Positions 37,556-48,464 of a DNA stretch of 64,000 nucleotides are shown here, in pieces. Made by a program: the position numbers and the translations under genes. Below the pieces are notes generated by a model. The model was not told the origin of the DNA. It did no database searches and saw nothing but the letters and a program-made list of their open reading frames with translations. Position 1 is the stretch's first letter; every line of letters begins with the position of its first letter. The stretch covers positions 2,272,188-2,336,187 of the forward strand of contig SSNP01000051.1 of the NCBI GenBank assembly GCA_006937955.1, in the 5' to 3' direction. The stretch comes from Pachypanchax playfairii (taxonomy: Eukaryota; Chordata; Actinopteri; Cyprinodontiformes; Aplocheilidae).

Positions 37556-38250
37556 TGTGTCAAGGCATGCCCATTGCTAGCTCTGCCCAAGACTGAGCAT
37601 GGCAAAGCAGGACAGATGGTTGCTAGGGAGGTTGCCAGGGCGGATCAGTGGGCCTGTGTGTGTTTCTGTGTGTATGTGTGTTCAGTATCTCAAAGCCACG
37701 CTTCACTGTTGGACAATGGCAATGCCGGCCCACACCAGGGTCGGACTGTGGCACCAAGCCGCGACCCAATAATACCGGTGCCGCTGAGGGTTGCGACCTG
37801 GAAACAGGGGCCGACTGTGATAACAGCTTGGCCGAGCAGCGGGGAGGACACCTTGTCAGTGTCGCCATGTCGTAACGCGTGAATGTCACTGTCCTGCTTG
37901 CCCGCATGGCCTCCACCTCTTATTTTTCTCCAGTCTACCCCCTCCCAAACTGCTTGTGCCCCTGCCACACACACCCCTCCTTCTCTTCTTCCAAGTCTCC
38001 ATTCGCTTCCATCTTGAGAAAAACAGCTTGCCCTTGCAAGATATGTAAACCAGTACCAGGATGAAAATAAAAGGAGTCCCTGTTGATTTACGGTGCTGTT
38101 CTATTCTCAGCTGAGTTTTGAATCTACGCCTTGGCAAAGGGCTCGATTTGCTTTGATAATCCTTTCTGGAAACTGCAATTCGTGTCTTTTGGTTAATGGC
38201 ACGTTGTCAGATATTCTCTGAATACGGCTGTCTTGTGTGTAGCCATAATA
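37556..38250. promoter_or_regulatory. Long GC-richer block, candidate regulatory DNA
   Basis: The most GC-rich long stretch of the window, with TTGCTAGGGAGGTTGCCAGG (RFX X-box-like, GTTGCC half-sites) at about 37619-37638 and a short GT run after it. Several overlapping frames of 61-119 codons occur on both strands, none with a recognisable domain or a clear splice pair. An exon cannot be fully excluded. I favour noncoding regulatory sequence. Confidence 0.3.
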
Positions 38251-39435
38251 AAGACTCCAGCGAATCATAAAATTATAAACCTTTATTCAGAATCATGTGG
38301 TGTCTTTTATATCTCTTGGCTGACTGTTATAAGTAAAGGTTCATGATTGATCAGATAGATTAGTAAGCGTGAGAATATAATCTCTTTGAAAATAAATTTC
38401 TTATGCAGCACTTGTTTTAAAGATCGTAAGTGGTAGAAGATCCATCCTAAAGATGTAAAACAGTTAAAGATTGTGTAGATTTAAATTTGGCCTAATCACA
38501 ACAGCACACATCAAACACAGCAGGTGAGTCCATGGGACTGGCTGTTTGTATTGGCATGGCTCCCTACCAGCAATAACTCTAATGGAACACTTTCTGAGCC
38601 CCTGGGAAGGCAAATCAAATGATGTCAACCATGTCATTATCCAGACCTAAAACTGCAAATTTTAAAAGAGTGACTCAACTGGGGGGTTCTGGACACAAAG
38701 GTCTTATCGTGACTGTTCTGATTTGACATCTGTGACGTTTGATACACATGACCAGTGAAATCACTGAGCGTCAAGAATATATCAGAGCATCAGGATTTTA
38801 AGGGTCACTCAGATCTTTTACATGAGAGCAATTTGAGATAGGGAAATAAAAGGTTCTTGTCAGATGCAGGACTATTTGTAGTCAACTTTTATTTATTTAT
38901 TTTTGAAGTTAAAGATCAAATTCCTCTATCCAAATCAAAATACTTAATGAGTGTTTAAACAAAAGCCTTCATTTTTCAAATATAGACCATAAGCTTTAAA
39001 AGAAAAACATGCTGTTGTTGCTGTCTCTTTCTAACAATCCTTGTCGGATGTCTTCCTCTCTCAGGAAGTTCCCTCAGGTTTTTCTTTGATGGACCATAAA
39101 GCCACAGTCTTGTACTTATGCAGTTCGTAACCACAGCATCATGTTTTGCTGTGACACTGAACAGGATCAAATGGCAGATGATTATTAGCTCTAGCTTGCT
39201 GACAGCACTTGTTCGGGTCTTTTTTTAAGTTGAAAACTGGAATGCTGAAGTAACTTTTGGACAAAATCATGTTGCAGCCTGAGTTAGGGAATAGTATGCT
39301 TTGGGGTGACCATAGAGTTTTCTTTCTAGAGAGTCAACATGGCGCTACTTTGAAGCTTTATAGATCATTGACATAAAAATTGAACTTCTGGTGTGCATTT
39401 TTAGAACATAGAAAGAATAGGCTTAGTCAAGCAGC
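38251..39435. other. AT-rich intergenic DNA
   Basis: Nothing recognised. A 64-codon minus frame at 38976-39170 has no support. Confidence 0.5.
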
Positions 39436-39790
39436 CATGAATACATTGATAAACCGTCATCTACACACATTCTGGAGCGGAGTGCTGCCTATTGAAGCAC
39501 CACAGGGTGCTGTTAGACAGGGACACAACCCTCCAACCTGAGCGTGTGTGATGTCTCCTCTGATTCTGACCATTCAGCAAGTGACTGATGACGTTCCCCT
39601 CCAGTGCCAGGCGACATTATGGCACAAAGGGCTACTCCGGGTGAAACAAAGACCCTCTAATTGTGCCTTTGAGTAGGCCGCTTGGTCAGTCAGCTGGTGG
39701 CAAGTTGGTCCCTTGGGTTCGGCTGTCTCACAGATTGACTGAGGCCTGGACGACTGGACTGAGAGAAAATTGGGAAAGAAAGGGCTTTAG
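39436..39790. promoter_or_regulatory. Candidate regulatory / conserved noncoding block
   Basis: Complex block with AAAGGGCTACTCCGGGTG, CCTCTAATTGTGCCTTTGAG and paired CAGTCAGCTGG / AGATTGACTGAGG words. No long open frame and no repeat. One of the cleaner enhancer-like stretches by texture. Confidence 0.38.
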
Positions 39791-40549
39791 TGTCAAATTT
39801 TAGAATGGACATTTGATGGTAGGGTTGAGCAGTGGGTTGTATACAAGTCTAACAAGTTATGTCCGCATATATAATCTAAAATATCTTATTCTGCTGTTGG
39901 GTTGGATTTATGAAAAGAATGAAATATTACTTTGTTTAAATACTTGCATTATAGAGTAAAGAGTTAAATCAGTCACATTCACTCCTTTACATCAAATGCA
40001 TTTTCCTCCACAGCTGAGAATAGTTTTTTTTTTAATTTTTTTTTATAGACATAGGTCTTATTTCTGTTTGAATATCACAAGTGGAAAAAACATCTACAGC
40101 ACTATTTGATGTTTTTATTTGTCATTAAAAAGTTAAACTATATATTTTTGTGATGTGATTTAAGAATTTTGGGTTATTGTAAAACAAGTTTGGGTTTGAT
40201 ATATTTGATGACGTGAGTATTTTGTCTGAAAAATAAAAGCATTAATAAATCACGGGTTTTGCTCTTTTCACAGTTCGCCAAAAAAGAGCATATTTTTTAT
40301 GAACCAAATGCTACACAGATGTTGAAGATTATAATTCCCCTTGCAACTACCCTGGAAAGTCATTATCTATTAAATAAAAGAAAAAAATGTCATTTATGAT
40401 CTCTTGATACACATTTCACCCATCTTTTGTCTTTCATAAAGAAATGATATGAAACTAAATGATACTTTAGTTGCTTCTAATACCTGATTTTTATATTTAA
40501 ATTTTGAAAAAGAGAACAGTGGTCAAAAACTGAAAAAGACAAGCTAAAA
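39791..40549. other. AT-rich intergenic DNA
   Basis: Strongly AT-rich with T runs near 40025 and 40037. Nothing recognised. Confidence 0.55.
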
Positions 40550-40860
40550 AATTAATCAAAGCAGCACAGCAACTTTGGTGACCCTTGTACACCGACTACA
40601 GAATATACGGTGACAAAACACGATGCTCAAAATAGCGAGTCGTGTCGTCCAAATTATCCGGGACACTGGGAGTGTCCTGACTGTGATGGATGGTGGATGC
40701 TGGTGGTCTGTTGTTGTGGATGCGAGCGGCCAGGCCATTTGGTCCTATTGTTAGTCATTGTTAAGAGAGGGTGTGGAGGGGGGCTATTGAAGACCAGCCC
40801 TGCCTCTGTTCGTGAGGTCAATGAGGTTCGATGACGTTGTAATGGATACTAAATGGCTCT
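40550..40860. promoter_or_regulatory. Candidate regulatory block
   Basis: GC-richer block (AATAGCGAGTCGTGTCGTCC, GGATGCGAGCGGCCAGGCC, CCTATTGTTAGTCATTGTTA with two SOX-like ATTGTT words). A 74-codon plus and a 60-codon minus frame compete and are unsupported. Confidence 0.3.
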
Positions 40861-42175
40861 TTAAAGAGGTAAAATTAGTGCACCGAGATGTTTTCACGCC
40901 TGATAAAGCCGGTTTTTATGGAGAACATCTTTTCTAAACAGGAGTTACAAAAATTTGTCATTTTTACGATCTGAAACAAAAGAAGGCAGTTTAGAGCCTG
41001 AGTCAGCGTCAGTTATTCTTACAGCCGAATGTTACAAAATACACACCAATGCCATGACAACTCCTCCACATCAAAACATGTTTTCAAAACAAGTTAGCTA
41101 TTTGCAGCATCTTGCATTAAACTGTTTGTTGTTGATGTTGAAAAAACCCCAGCCTGTTCTCAGATGCATAGTTGTCCATGTGTGCGAGCGAGACAGAGAA
41201 AGTACCGGCTTCTCCGGTGAAGCAGCGACAGACAACAGACTGAGGCAGGCTGCTCAACCCTGAGCCTGTGCTGCTGTGCTCTGAATGCACCGCTAGAAAG
41301 TGCTCTTCTGCAGATTATCCATGACTTTCCCTTGTTTATAGTGCTGTTTCGCACACCCCTTTTTTTCCTTTTTTTAGCTAATGCACAGACCTGCACAAAC
41401 ATGTCTACCTCTTCCTCAGAGCTGTAGCTCAAAGCCATTCAGTGGTTTCTTAAAAAAAGGCAACTAGTCTTACTGTTGTAAGACTACGGGGTAAAAAATA
41501 CCTGCTCAGAATGATCTCAGATATACCAAACAGCATGAGGATATTATATGCAAATCATTAGCACAGGAACTGTTTTCATTTATGTTTGGATATTAGATTT
41601 ATTCAAAATGAGATACAAGAGGTGGGTTTGGCTAAAAATAAAGAGAGACAAGTGAGGTATCTGCAGACCAAAATGGAGAATGAAGGTTTTTTTTTTAAAA
41701 TCAAAACTACCTGATCTGTTCCTGTCTGACAAGTCTGGTCTGATTAATAAGAATTTTATAATAAATTCTTACATGTGTTTCGGCCTTTTTTGGCTCTGTA
41801 AACATGTTTGGAATATGTTCTTTGTGTTCGACGCCTCCTTAGCAGGGTAATAAATGTAAATAACGGTCTGCAGAGAGATTAAGGTCTCCATGCTAGGCTG
41901 CACAGCCAATTGAAATCTGCTGATGAGGACAGTCGGAGGACCAACTGTTCCTCAGACAACAACACAGAGCTGCCAATCCGTCGCCATTTGTTATCAGTTT
42001 TCAGCACAGCCTGCTGGGGTTATTATAGTCCCTGTCCCTCAGGACTGCAGTTCATACAAAAAAACGAGTAAAATTCTGTAGATCGGGTGTTTGGATTTGA
42101 GTTACGATGGATTTAAGAAACTACCTGCACCTGAAATGGAAACATAATTCTGGAAAATGTTTGGGCTTATGTCAG
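40861..42175. other. Intergenic DNA with one moderately complex patch
   Basis: The section 41830-42015 (GGGTAATAAATGTAAATAAC, CAGCCAATTGAAATCTGCTG) is mixed and could be regulatory. Frames of 102 (plus) and 92 (minus) codons at 40955-41438 overlap each other and have no domains. Confidence 0.42.
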
Positions 42176-42640
42176 TCCCAGTGGGCGCTGAATGCGTGAC
42201 AATAGAGGAATTCCCAGTGGATCCTGCCGACTCCCAGTTTTCCGTCCCAGTGGACTTCCGTATTTCCCATGGTCCCCTGTGCCTCCTCCATCACTCTTAA
42301 GACAGTAATTATTTCTTCGTTTTCAATTAGCAAGCTGCCACACAGTGCGGATGTAGAGAGGCTGCGGCTATTTCCAGCAAGACACAAAACCAAATTAATC
42401 CATTTATTTCAGTGGCTGATTATCAGTTTGTAACAACCCCATTATCTCCCTCTGTATTAATGACTAATCTAATGATTGTTTCAGCCGGATCCCTTTGTAG
42501 TCTATAAAAACGAAATAAAATAGATTCCAGGAAATACTCCCATTCATGTTTTTCAGAGGAGTTACAGTTCAACTGAAAAGCTGACAGGGCTCTCAAACAA
42601 GTCTGTTCAGACGTCATGTTGAGATGAGCTCATCTTTTTA
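42176..42640. promoter_or_regulatory. Candidate regulatory / conserved noncoding block
   Basis: Contains a short internal repetition of TCCCAGT words (42176-42257). A homeodomain-rich part follows: AGTAATTATTTC, TTTCAATTAGCAAGC, CCAAATTAATCC, GTATTAATGACTAATCTAATG. No coding support. The density of TAAT cores fits a developmental enhancer, by inference. Confidence 0.42.
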
Positions 42641-43805
42641 TTGGCTAGTGATTCATATTGAATAGTTAATGTAGTTTAACTCAACATTACACTGAGGAAA
42701 AACATTTCACGAAATCTTGATTAGTTTACTTTAAAGAAAGTTTGACTTTCATCTGCTAGAGTTTACATCCGGCACCAGAAAGGCTAGAAAGCTAATCTGC
42801 ATCTAGATTAAGCTAATCATGAGCAAACAAATGCAAAGACAAACATCTCCTTAAAAGAAAACAATATGTGTTGATCAAAAAAGTTGAAAATTAAAAGATA
42901 AAGGAAGTAAACATACTAAACTCCCGGCTCAAATTTATAAAAAGTAATAAATCAGCATCTTTGGGTGTCTTAAACTTTTAATCTACAGTCTGTTTTGCCC
43001 TCTTGCTTCAGCTGCAGTTCCTCTAGCAAAAAAACACATTTGTATTTGAGCCACCTAAAATACAAAAATCTTTTTCTACATGGACCATAGTGAGAATGTG
43101 GACCACATGCACTGGTGGTTCAGTGGAAACAGTGCTCCATAAAGTCATGCTTTTTGATTTCTGCAGCTTCGCACTGTTTTTCTGATGGAGTCTGTGGCTA
43201 TAACCCTTTTGAAAACTCATTAGGCAAACATCAGCGCCCTTGCGAGTGTTTCGAAGCGAAGTAAATAACATCCACATTTGCACATTAAAGTTTTGTCCCA
43301 GCAAATGTTAAGCACATGTTGGGTGAAGTTTATTAACACATTAAAAGGTTATGGCAGAAAAGCTGAAGCGCTTTGCCCTTAGGCTCTTTAGAGTAGGTTT
43401 GGGAACTTCTTAGATATTCCTCTCAATGTTGAAACAACATTTTAACCCTCCACTAGTAAAATAGAGTTGTTTTTGTTTCTGCAGAGATAAAAACATCCCA
43501 ACCTTTTGTGTTTATAAAGGTAATAATAATAATTTCTAGCTGCAGGTAAGGTTATTTTGGATTCTATTCCAGATTCTTTTTTCACAATTACAAATAACTT
43601 TCTCCAATTAAAGTAGAACTTATATTGGAGAGGTGTACCGACTCTGAGTAGTTTGAAACTTTTACGCATGGTGAAGCATAACTTGGACATACCGTCCCAC
43701 TGTGAATAAACCTGTGTCTGTCCTCTTTTGGGAAATGTCGTCGGCATCCTATTTAATTAGCTTTCCGCTTCTCTTTTTTGTTTTTTTTCCTTTTGAGCTC
43801 CTATA
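42641..43805. other. AT-rich intergenic DNA
   Basis: Only chance frames (minus-strand 93 and 101 codons) without domains. Nothing recognised. Confidence 0.5.
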
Positions 43806-44070
43806 AAGGAAAACAATTAGTCTTAATTAAAATTGCTGCGTGCCGTCGTGTGGTTTCAGAGTAATAAACCGGTAGAGCTGCACTCGCAGAGCTTAAATAA
43901 ATAATTTCCATTCTTTTTTATTGAGAAGTCACGTTACATCTACTGGTCGGAGGGAGAGGGAGGCTTTTTACATGTTGTTCATATTTATCCAAATTGGCAT
44001 TGCGGATCTTGCCATGAATAATTGATGGGCTTTAATCAAATAATATTATTAGGTTAAATTGATGTTTATG
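43806..44070. promoter_or_regulatory. Candidate regulatory / conserved noncoding block
   Basis: Dense TAAT-type words (GTCTTAATTAAAATTGC, GAGTAATAAACCGG, CATGAATAATTGATGGG, GCTTTAATCAAATAATAT) lie within a complex sequence that also has GTGCCGTCGTGTGG and TACTGGTCGGAGG. No repeats or frames. Strong enhancer-like texture; unproven. Confidence 0.43.
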
Positions 44071-44810
44071 TATTTGATATTAGCTGTTATTAGTCATGTA
44101 GGTGGCATCACCAGAACCCAAGTGGTTAAAGTTGTTTTCTTGTTGGAATGTCAGTAACTTACTTCTAATGTGTATGTATATATATATATAATATTTTATT
44201 TATTTAAGAATTCTGACTCAGCACTCAACATAATAACCACAGAAAGCTGTGATGAATGAGAATTGTAAATTTTGTGTACATTTTTGTGCAGCTGAGGCGA
44301 GACTGTAGCCTAAAGATGTGCTGAAAATGAGAAGGGAAACGCACACGTACATGAGACACACATAAATTTGGTTTAATATGTCGCCTCTCCACATGGGAAG
44401 TGAAGCAGAACCCTCCCTGTTCTCCCACCAGCAGGCCTGCAGAAATCCGAGGGTTATTATTTATTATTAATGTGTGAGTTTGGACTTAACTCTATTATTA
44501 TTAATAATAATATTAAGATTTTGTTTCAGGGAATATCCATACAAGATGAGAAAGGATTCAAATTATTATTATTGTTCCAAAATTAAAAAAAAGAAAACAA
44601 TTTAAAACATTAAATTTTACTCTAGAACTATTTCACAGGCACAACCCTCCTTACTGAACACAGCAACGTTTTTATTGAATGATAAGACATTTGTGTTACT
44701 GAGTTTTATGGAACCTTTCTAAGGTTCTAATGTTTTGCTGTTTTATCTATTTTTTATGAGAAAAATATGTAAATGTTAAAGTGTTTTGTTTTGTATTTTT
44801 ACATAGAAAC
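44071..44810. other. AT-rich intergenic DNA
   Basis: A short (TA)n run lies at about 44174-44190, with TATTATTA-type runs near 44455-44510. Nothing else recognised. Confidence 0.5.
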
Positions 44811-44865
<55 letters not shown>

Positions 44866-44891
44866 CTTCTTTATCTATCTATCTATCTATG
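44811..44891. repeat. (TAGA)n tetranucleotide repeat with inverted (TATC)n arm
   Basis: About 55 bp of TAGA/GATA units (44811-44865), a short spacer CTTCT, then about 21 bp of TATC units (44871-44891). The two arms are complementary and could form a hairpin. It is not a CRISPR array: the unit is 4 bp and there are no spacers. Confidence 0.95.
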
Positions 44892-46125
44892 TATGAAAAC
44901 CCACAATTTGGAACAGAAATTAAGATCTTACCTAATTTGCCTTCTAAATTCAGAAACGTCAACATTTTGATTTACAACATGAACAACTCAACAACAAGGC
45001 TTGTTAAAAGTTTTATTTTAGCAGAGATTAAATTTTTTTGTTCTTCGTCAATTCTTATTTCTGCAGATGTTTGAGGTACAATAGGACCAAATATTATGTT
45101 TGTTTGATCATTCGCAAATTACATATGAAAACAAATTAATGTACAAGCTACAAAATAGGAACATTTGGGTTTAATGTTTCAGAATGCCCTCAATATGAAT
45201 ATAACTTTTTAAACAATGAACTTATATTTGAACTTATACGAACTTCTGAATGCATATCCAAGTCCAATCTCTCACTGGAAGATCACCCGAAAAAATGACA
45301 ATCTGTATTTAAAAAGTCATCTTTGTCAAGTATTGACTTCATGCTCAAGAACTCATGACAAGTTTGTTTTAGTTAAGGTTTCAGTAAATTGTTTGGGATG
45401 CAGAAATGACCATCACATGTTTCTATTTAAATGACTTACTTTCATGAGATAATATCCCTTCATCATGAACGTTGTGCAATTATCTTAAATCTAACCGAAA
45501 AGTTGACTATCACCTTTCCTGAGGAGTGTGTGTGAAACACAAGTAAAACACAAGCTTTTAACATATTTACGATGTGAGTTTGGAACAAACAAATGATAAA
45601 TAACTTATTGAATTATTTTGTGAACTTAAGAGAAAAACCATAATAATAATAAAAAGTGCGTGTTGTAAATCCATTTTTTCAGTGATTTTCTTACTTGGTT
45701 TGGAGGTTAGAAGGTTAAATAAATTATTTTTAATAATAGTTATTGACATCCCTACTAATTTGTTGCATTAAGCTGTACAAAGAAGCTGATGTACTGTAAT
45801 TCTGGGAGCACTTAGATAAACGGATTGAAAAAAAAAAAAAAGCGTTAATCTAAAAACAAAAAATCAATCTTTATTGCTTGTGCATTGAATTTTGCATCAC
45901 ACTAAAACAAAAGTGTGATGTCCTGCTGTTTTACCCCAGTTATTAGACCCATGGCTGAAGTTTAGCAGCATGCACAAGGTGTGTGAAGGCGAACACAGCT
46001 TTATAAAACCTGTGCATGAAAGTATTTCTAAGTGTGTCTTCTGATTTCACACTGTCAAAGTTCAGGTGCAGTTCAAACTTTTACAAATTTACCATATGGA
46101 TGCTTTAAGTAAAAAAAAAAAGCTT
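44892..46125. other. AT-rich intergenic DNA
   Basis: An A run lies at about 45828-45841. Only chance frames. Nothing recognised. Confidence 0.55.
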
Positions 46126-46420
46126 AATTAAACTAATTATCCAACCAAAGCCCTGTAAGATATTCAATGATTAAACTTTTAGCCCCATTCATGGGGGTGT
46201 TATGAATCCCCTGTAATTTTCTTGGTAATTTCTAATAAATTGGAAATAATATATTCGGTGGACTGGGCACATATTGTAGCCCACTAATATATGGCTTTTG
46301 TGAGTGGCTGAGATAAAGCTAACCTTTTCCCCCTTCGTATAGGTTCAAGTTAATTAAATCTCTTTTTAATTGTATTTTATGAAAAAAAAAAGATTACATT
46401 ACCTCCATTAATATGTCTCC
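46126..46420. promoter_or_regulatory. Candidate regulatory / conserved noncoding block
   Basis: AT-rich but complex, with AACTAATTATCCAACC, CATGGGGGTGTTATGAATCC, ACTAATATATGGC and CAAGTTAATTAAATC. No repeats or long frames. The ordered, non-simple AT-rich sequence differs from the surrounding desert DNA. Confidence 0.37.
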
Positions 46421-46539
46421 TCGAGTATGAGCTCTAAAAAAAGCTAATAGGGGGATTGAATGAAGAGAATGGAGAGAGACGAGAGGAAAAGTAGTCAATT
46501 TTTTCTCTTCTTCATTTCGCGTTAGAAGAGAAGTGTCAG

Positions 46540-46975
46540 CAAATTCAGTGTGGCGAGGGCAAAATTAATTATTTTAGCTTGATAAAGCTTTTCATCTCCC
46601 CGACTCCTTGCACTGAAAAAGCCAATTAATGATGTCAAACATGCTCTCCCTCTCCAGGGACGGCCTCCTTTCTGATGAGTGTGTTTACTGCAATGGGATA
46701 GACAGGGTGAGCTCCCTATGTGTGTATGCGCTGCCTCCCTGCCTGACACGGGACCCTTCCTTCCTAATCAGCGCCCACCTGTCAGGCCTTGCCTCATTAT
46801 CTATGTACAGAGAGGCCGTTTTGTCAGGGCAGCTTCCTCAGAAGACAGCAGCCCTCTGCCCGCCAAGGAGAATGTATGGCACTGTCCTCTGTGAGATAAT
46901 TCACTTAATTATGGGGAAGAAAGGGGCCTCAAGCAGCCATAGGTCAGCGCCAAGTGACATGTAGCACAGTTTATA
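46540..46975. promoter_or_regulatory. Candidate regulatory / conserved noncoding block (strongest)
   Basis: Complex block with AAAATTAATTATTTTAGC, TTGATAAAGC, AGCCAATTAATGATGTC, a GC-richer middle (GTCAGGCCTTGCCTC, CCCGCCAAGGAG) and TTCACTTAATTATGGGG. Two overlapping plus frames of 111 and 71 codons are present with no domain, and the TAAT-rich composition argues against coding. I rank it the most enhancer-like segment by texture; only alignment can test this. Confidence 0.45.
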
Positions 46976-47656
46976 GCTCAGATAGCTTCAGCTATGTGTA
47001 GGTCTCAAGACAAGAGCTTATAAATTTTTCCCATCTGAAGAACGGTTGGCTTCCTAATGAACTGATGGGATAAATTCTCTTATCTGAAGCACCACTTGAA
47101 CTGTGAGGTTAGAGGTTAGAGTCTACTACAGTGTGAGCCCCAGAGGAGGCATTTAGTATCTTGCTCAGGCACACCAGGACATAAATTTGCTTAAATGCAT
47201 GGTTGAACGTAGAATTTCAGCTAAAATACCAGTAGTTATACAGTATGTAAGCCTTAAAATAAATCCAGTCAGAGGCTTCTTCCTCTACTACTGTTCATTA
47301 AAAAACTGTCTGATGACTCACGTTTCAGATTGAGCTGTGAAACATTTACACAGGACTTCAGTTTTATTTCAGTACAATTTGGGAGGATGTTGAAGTTTAT
47401 CAGTTTATTACTTTAACATTAATAATAATTGCACATATGGAGGATAATGTGGAAGTTAAAGCTAAAAAGGAAATAATCACCCCTAGTGATTGGCTGCAGT
47501 ATACATTTTAAATTCCGCCCCCTACTATGTAAACAGATTTTTTCTTGACCATAAATTAATAAAAATACAAATCAGATCGTTTAATTTTTCCACAAGATGA
47601 CTTCTGTTGAGTCATGTATTCCTTATCTTGCTGTAGTCAGATATTTGTCCAGAGGT
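46976..47656. other. Intergenic DNA up to the TTAA element
   Basis: Unique AT-rich DNA; nothing recognised. Confidence 0.5.
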
Positions 47657-47660
47657 TTAA

Positions 47661-48405
47661 AGCAGTACTTAGGAATTTTCAGTTTAGGTTTATTTTGGCG
47701 GCGCCACTGGACAAAAGCGGTATTATTTTACGTGAACGAAGCCTGCATTTCCCATGAGCACCAGCGCGTAGCGTCGTAAAATCCAGATACCCCGTCCGCC
47801 AGCAGTTGGATTGAACTACATTACATTTCGGTTTCCAGTGACTGAGTGAATGAACTGTCAACCTGGTGGCCAGTTATTACTTCCATGCAAATTTCCGAAA
47901 GCTGGCATTAGCATTTTGATTTGAGAATAGAAAGATACTTACTAGTCCAGCAGGAACAGAGCCACGGCAGCATCAGTCGGAAATCCCTCCTCGACTTTGA
48001 GCTCACGCCAGCGAGTGAAAGCCAGGCCTATGTTGATTCTTGACTGTCCTTTTATCCGGTTACTCTCCCTTTTTCTTTTTTTTGTCTCCTCAGACAAAAC
48101 TTTTCGTTTTTTCGGGGCTTCTGCCGTGTTAGCTGCAGTTGCGCGTAACAGGTTGCATCGAGTTCCGTGTTTATGACGAATGGGGAAAGGGGAAGTGACG
48201 TATGCCAAAAAGCAGCCTATCCATTCGTAGTTTTTTGTGTGGCAGGGTTCCCACCATCCTCCTCAAAGTTGTTTAGTGCCAGTGAAAGCGATACAGACCC
48301 CCTCAAGCCATGACAGAGGTGTCATTCAACTTGTTGTAAGTCGCCATATAATCAAAGAAGTTATGAAACTATTTCATGAAGGTTGAAAAGTTACTTAGTG
48401 TTGGT
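47661..48405 (-). mobile_element. Second TTAA-flanked DNA transposon derivative
   Basis: TTAA at 47657-47660 and 48406-48409 flanks 745 bp. The right end reads GAAAAGTTACTTAGTGTTGG inward to outward and the left starts AGCAGTACTTAGGAATTTTC. After reverse complementing they agree in most positions (A.CA..ACT.AG.AA.TTTTC), so these are decayed terminal inverted repeats. They differ from the ends of the element at 31956-32726, yet both elements keep a related minus-strand exon. No catalytic domain remains. Kolobok-type is favoured over piggyBac by the accessory exon, but this is inference. Confidence 0.75.
47943..48208 (-). pseudogene. Exon-like frame with RINIGxAF..WREL domain, intact frame
   Basis: A minus-strand frame starts MAYVTSPFPIRHKHG, followed by a basic stretch (KKRKVLSEETKKRKRESNR), then RINIGLAFTRWRELK..GFPTDAAVALFLLD. 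The open frame runs into GACTA|GTAAGTAT, a near-ideal splice donor (GT at 47942-47941), leaving phase 2. By hand, 17 of 33 residues match the domain at 32203-32481, and both exons end at the same residue and phase. A basic region before a compact alpha-helical-looking domain suggests nuclear localisation and perhaps DNA binding, which is speculative. Downstream exons are absent. Confidence 0.65.
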
Positions 48406-48464
48406 TTAAATGAGAAGAGAGTAAATAGAGAGTTTTCACATGTATAAATTGGAAGCAAGTCATT

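Noticed and set aside
44811..44891. CRISPR-like array
   Set aside because: The unit is 4 bp with no spacers, and the genome is eukaryotic.
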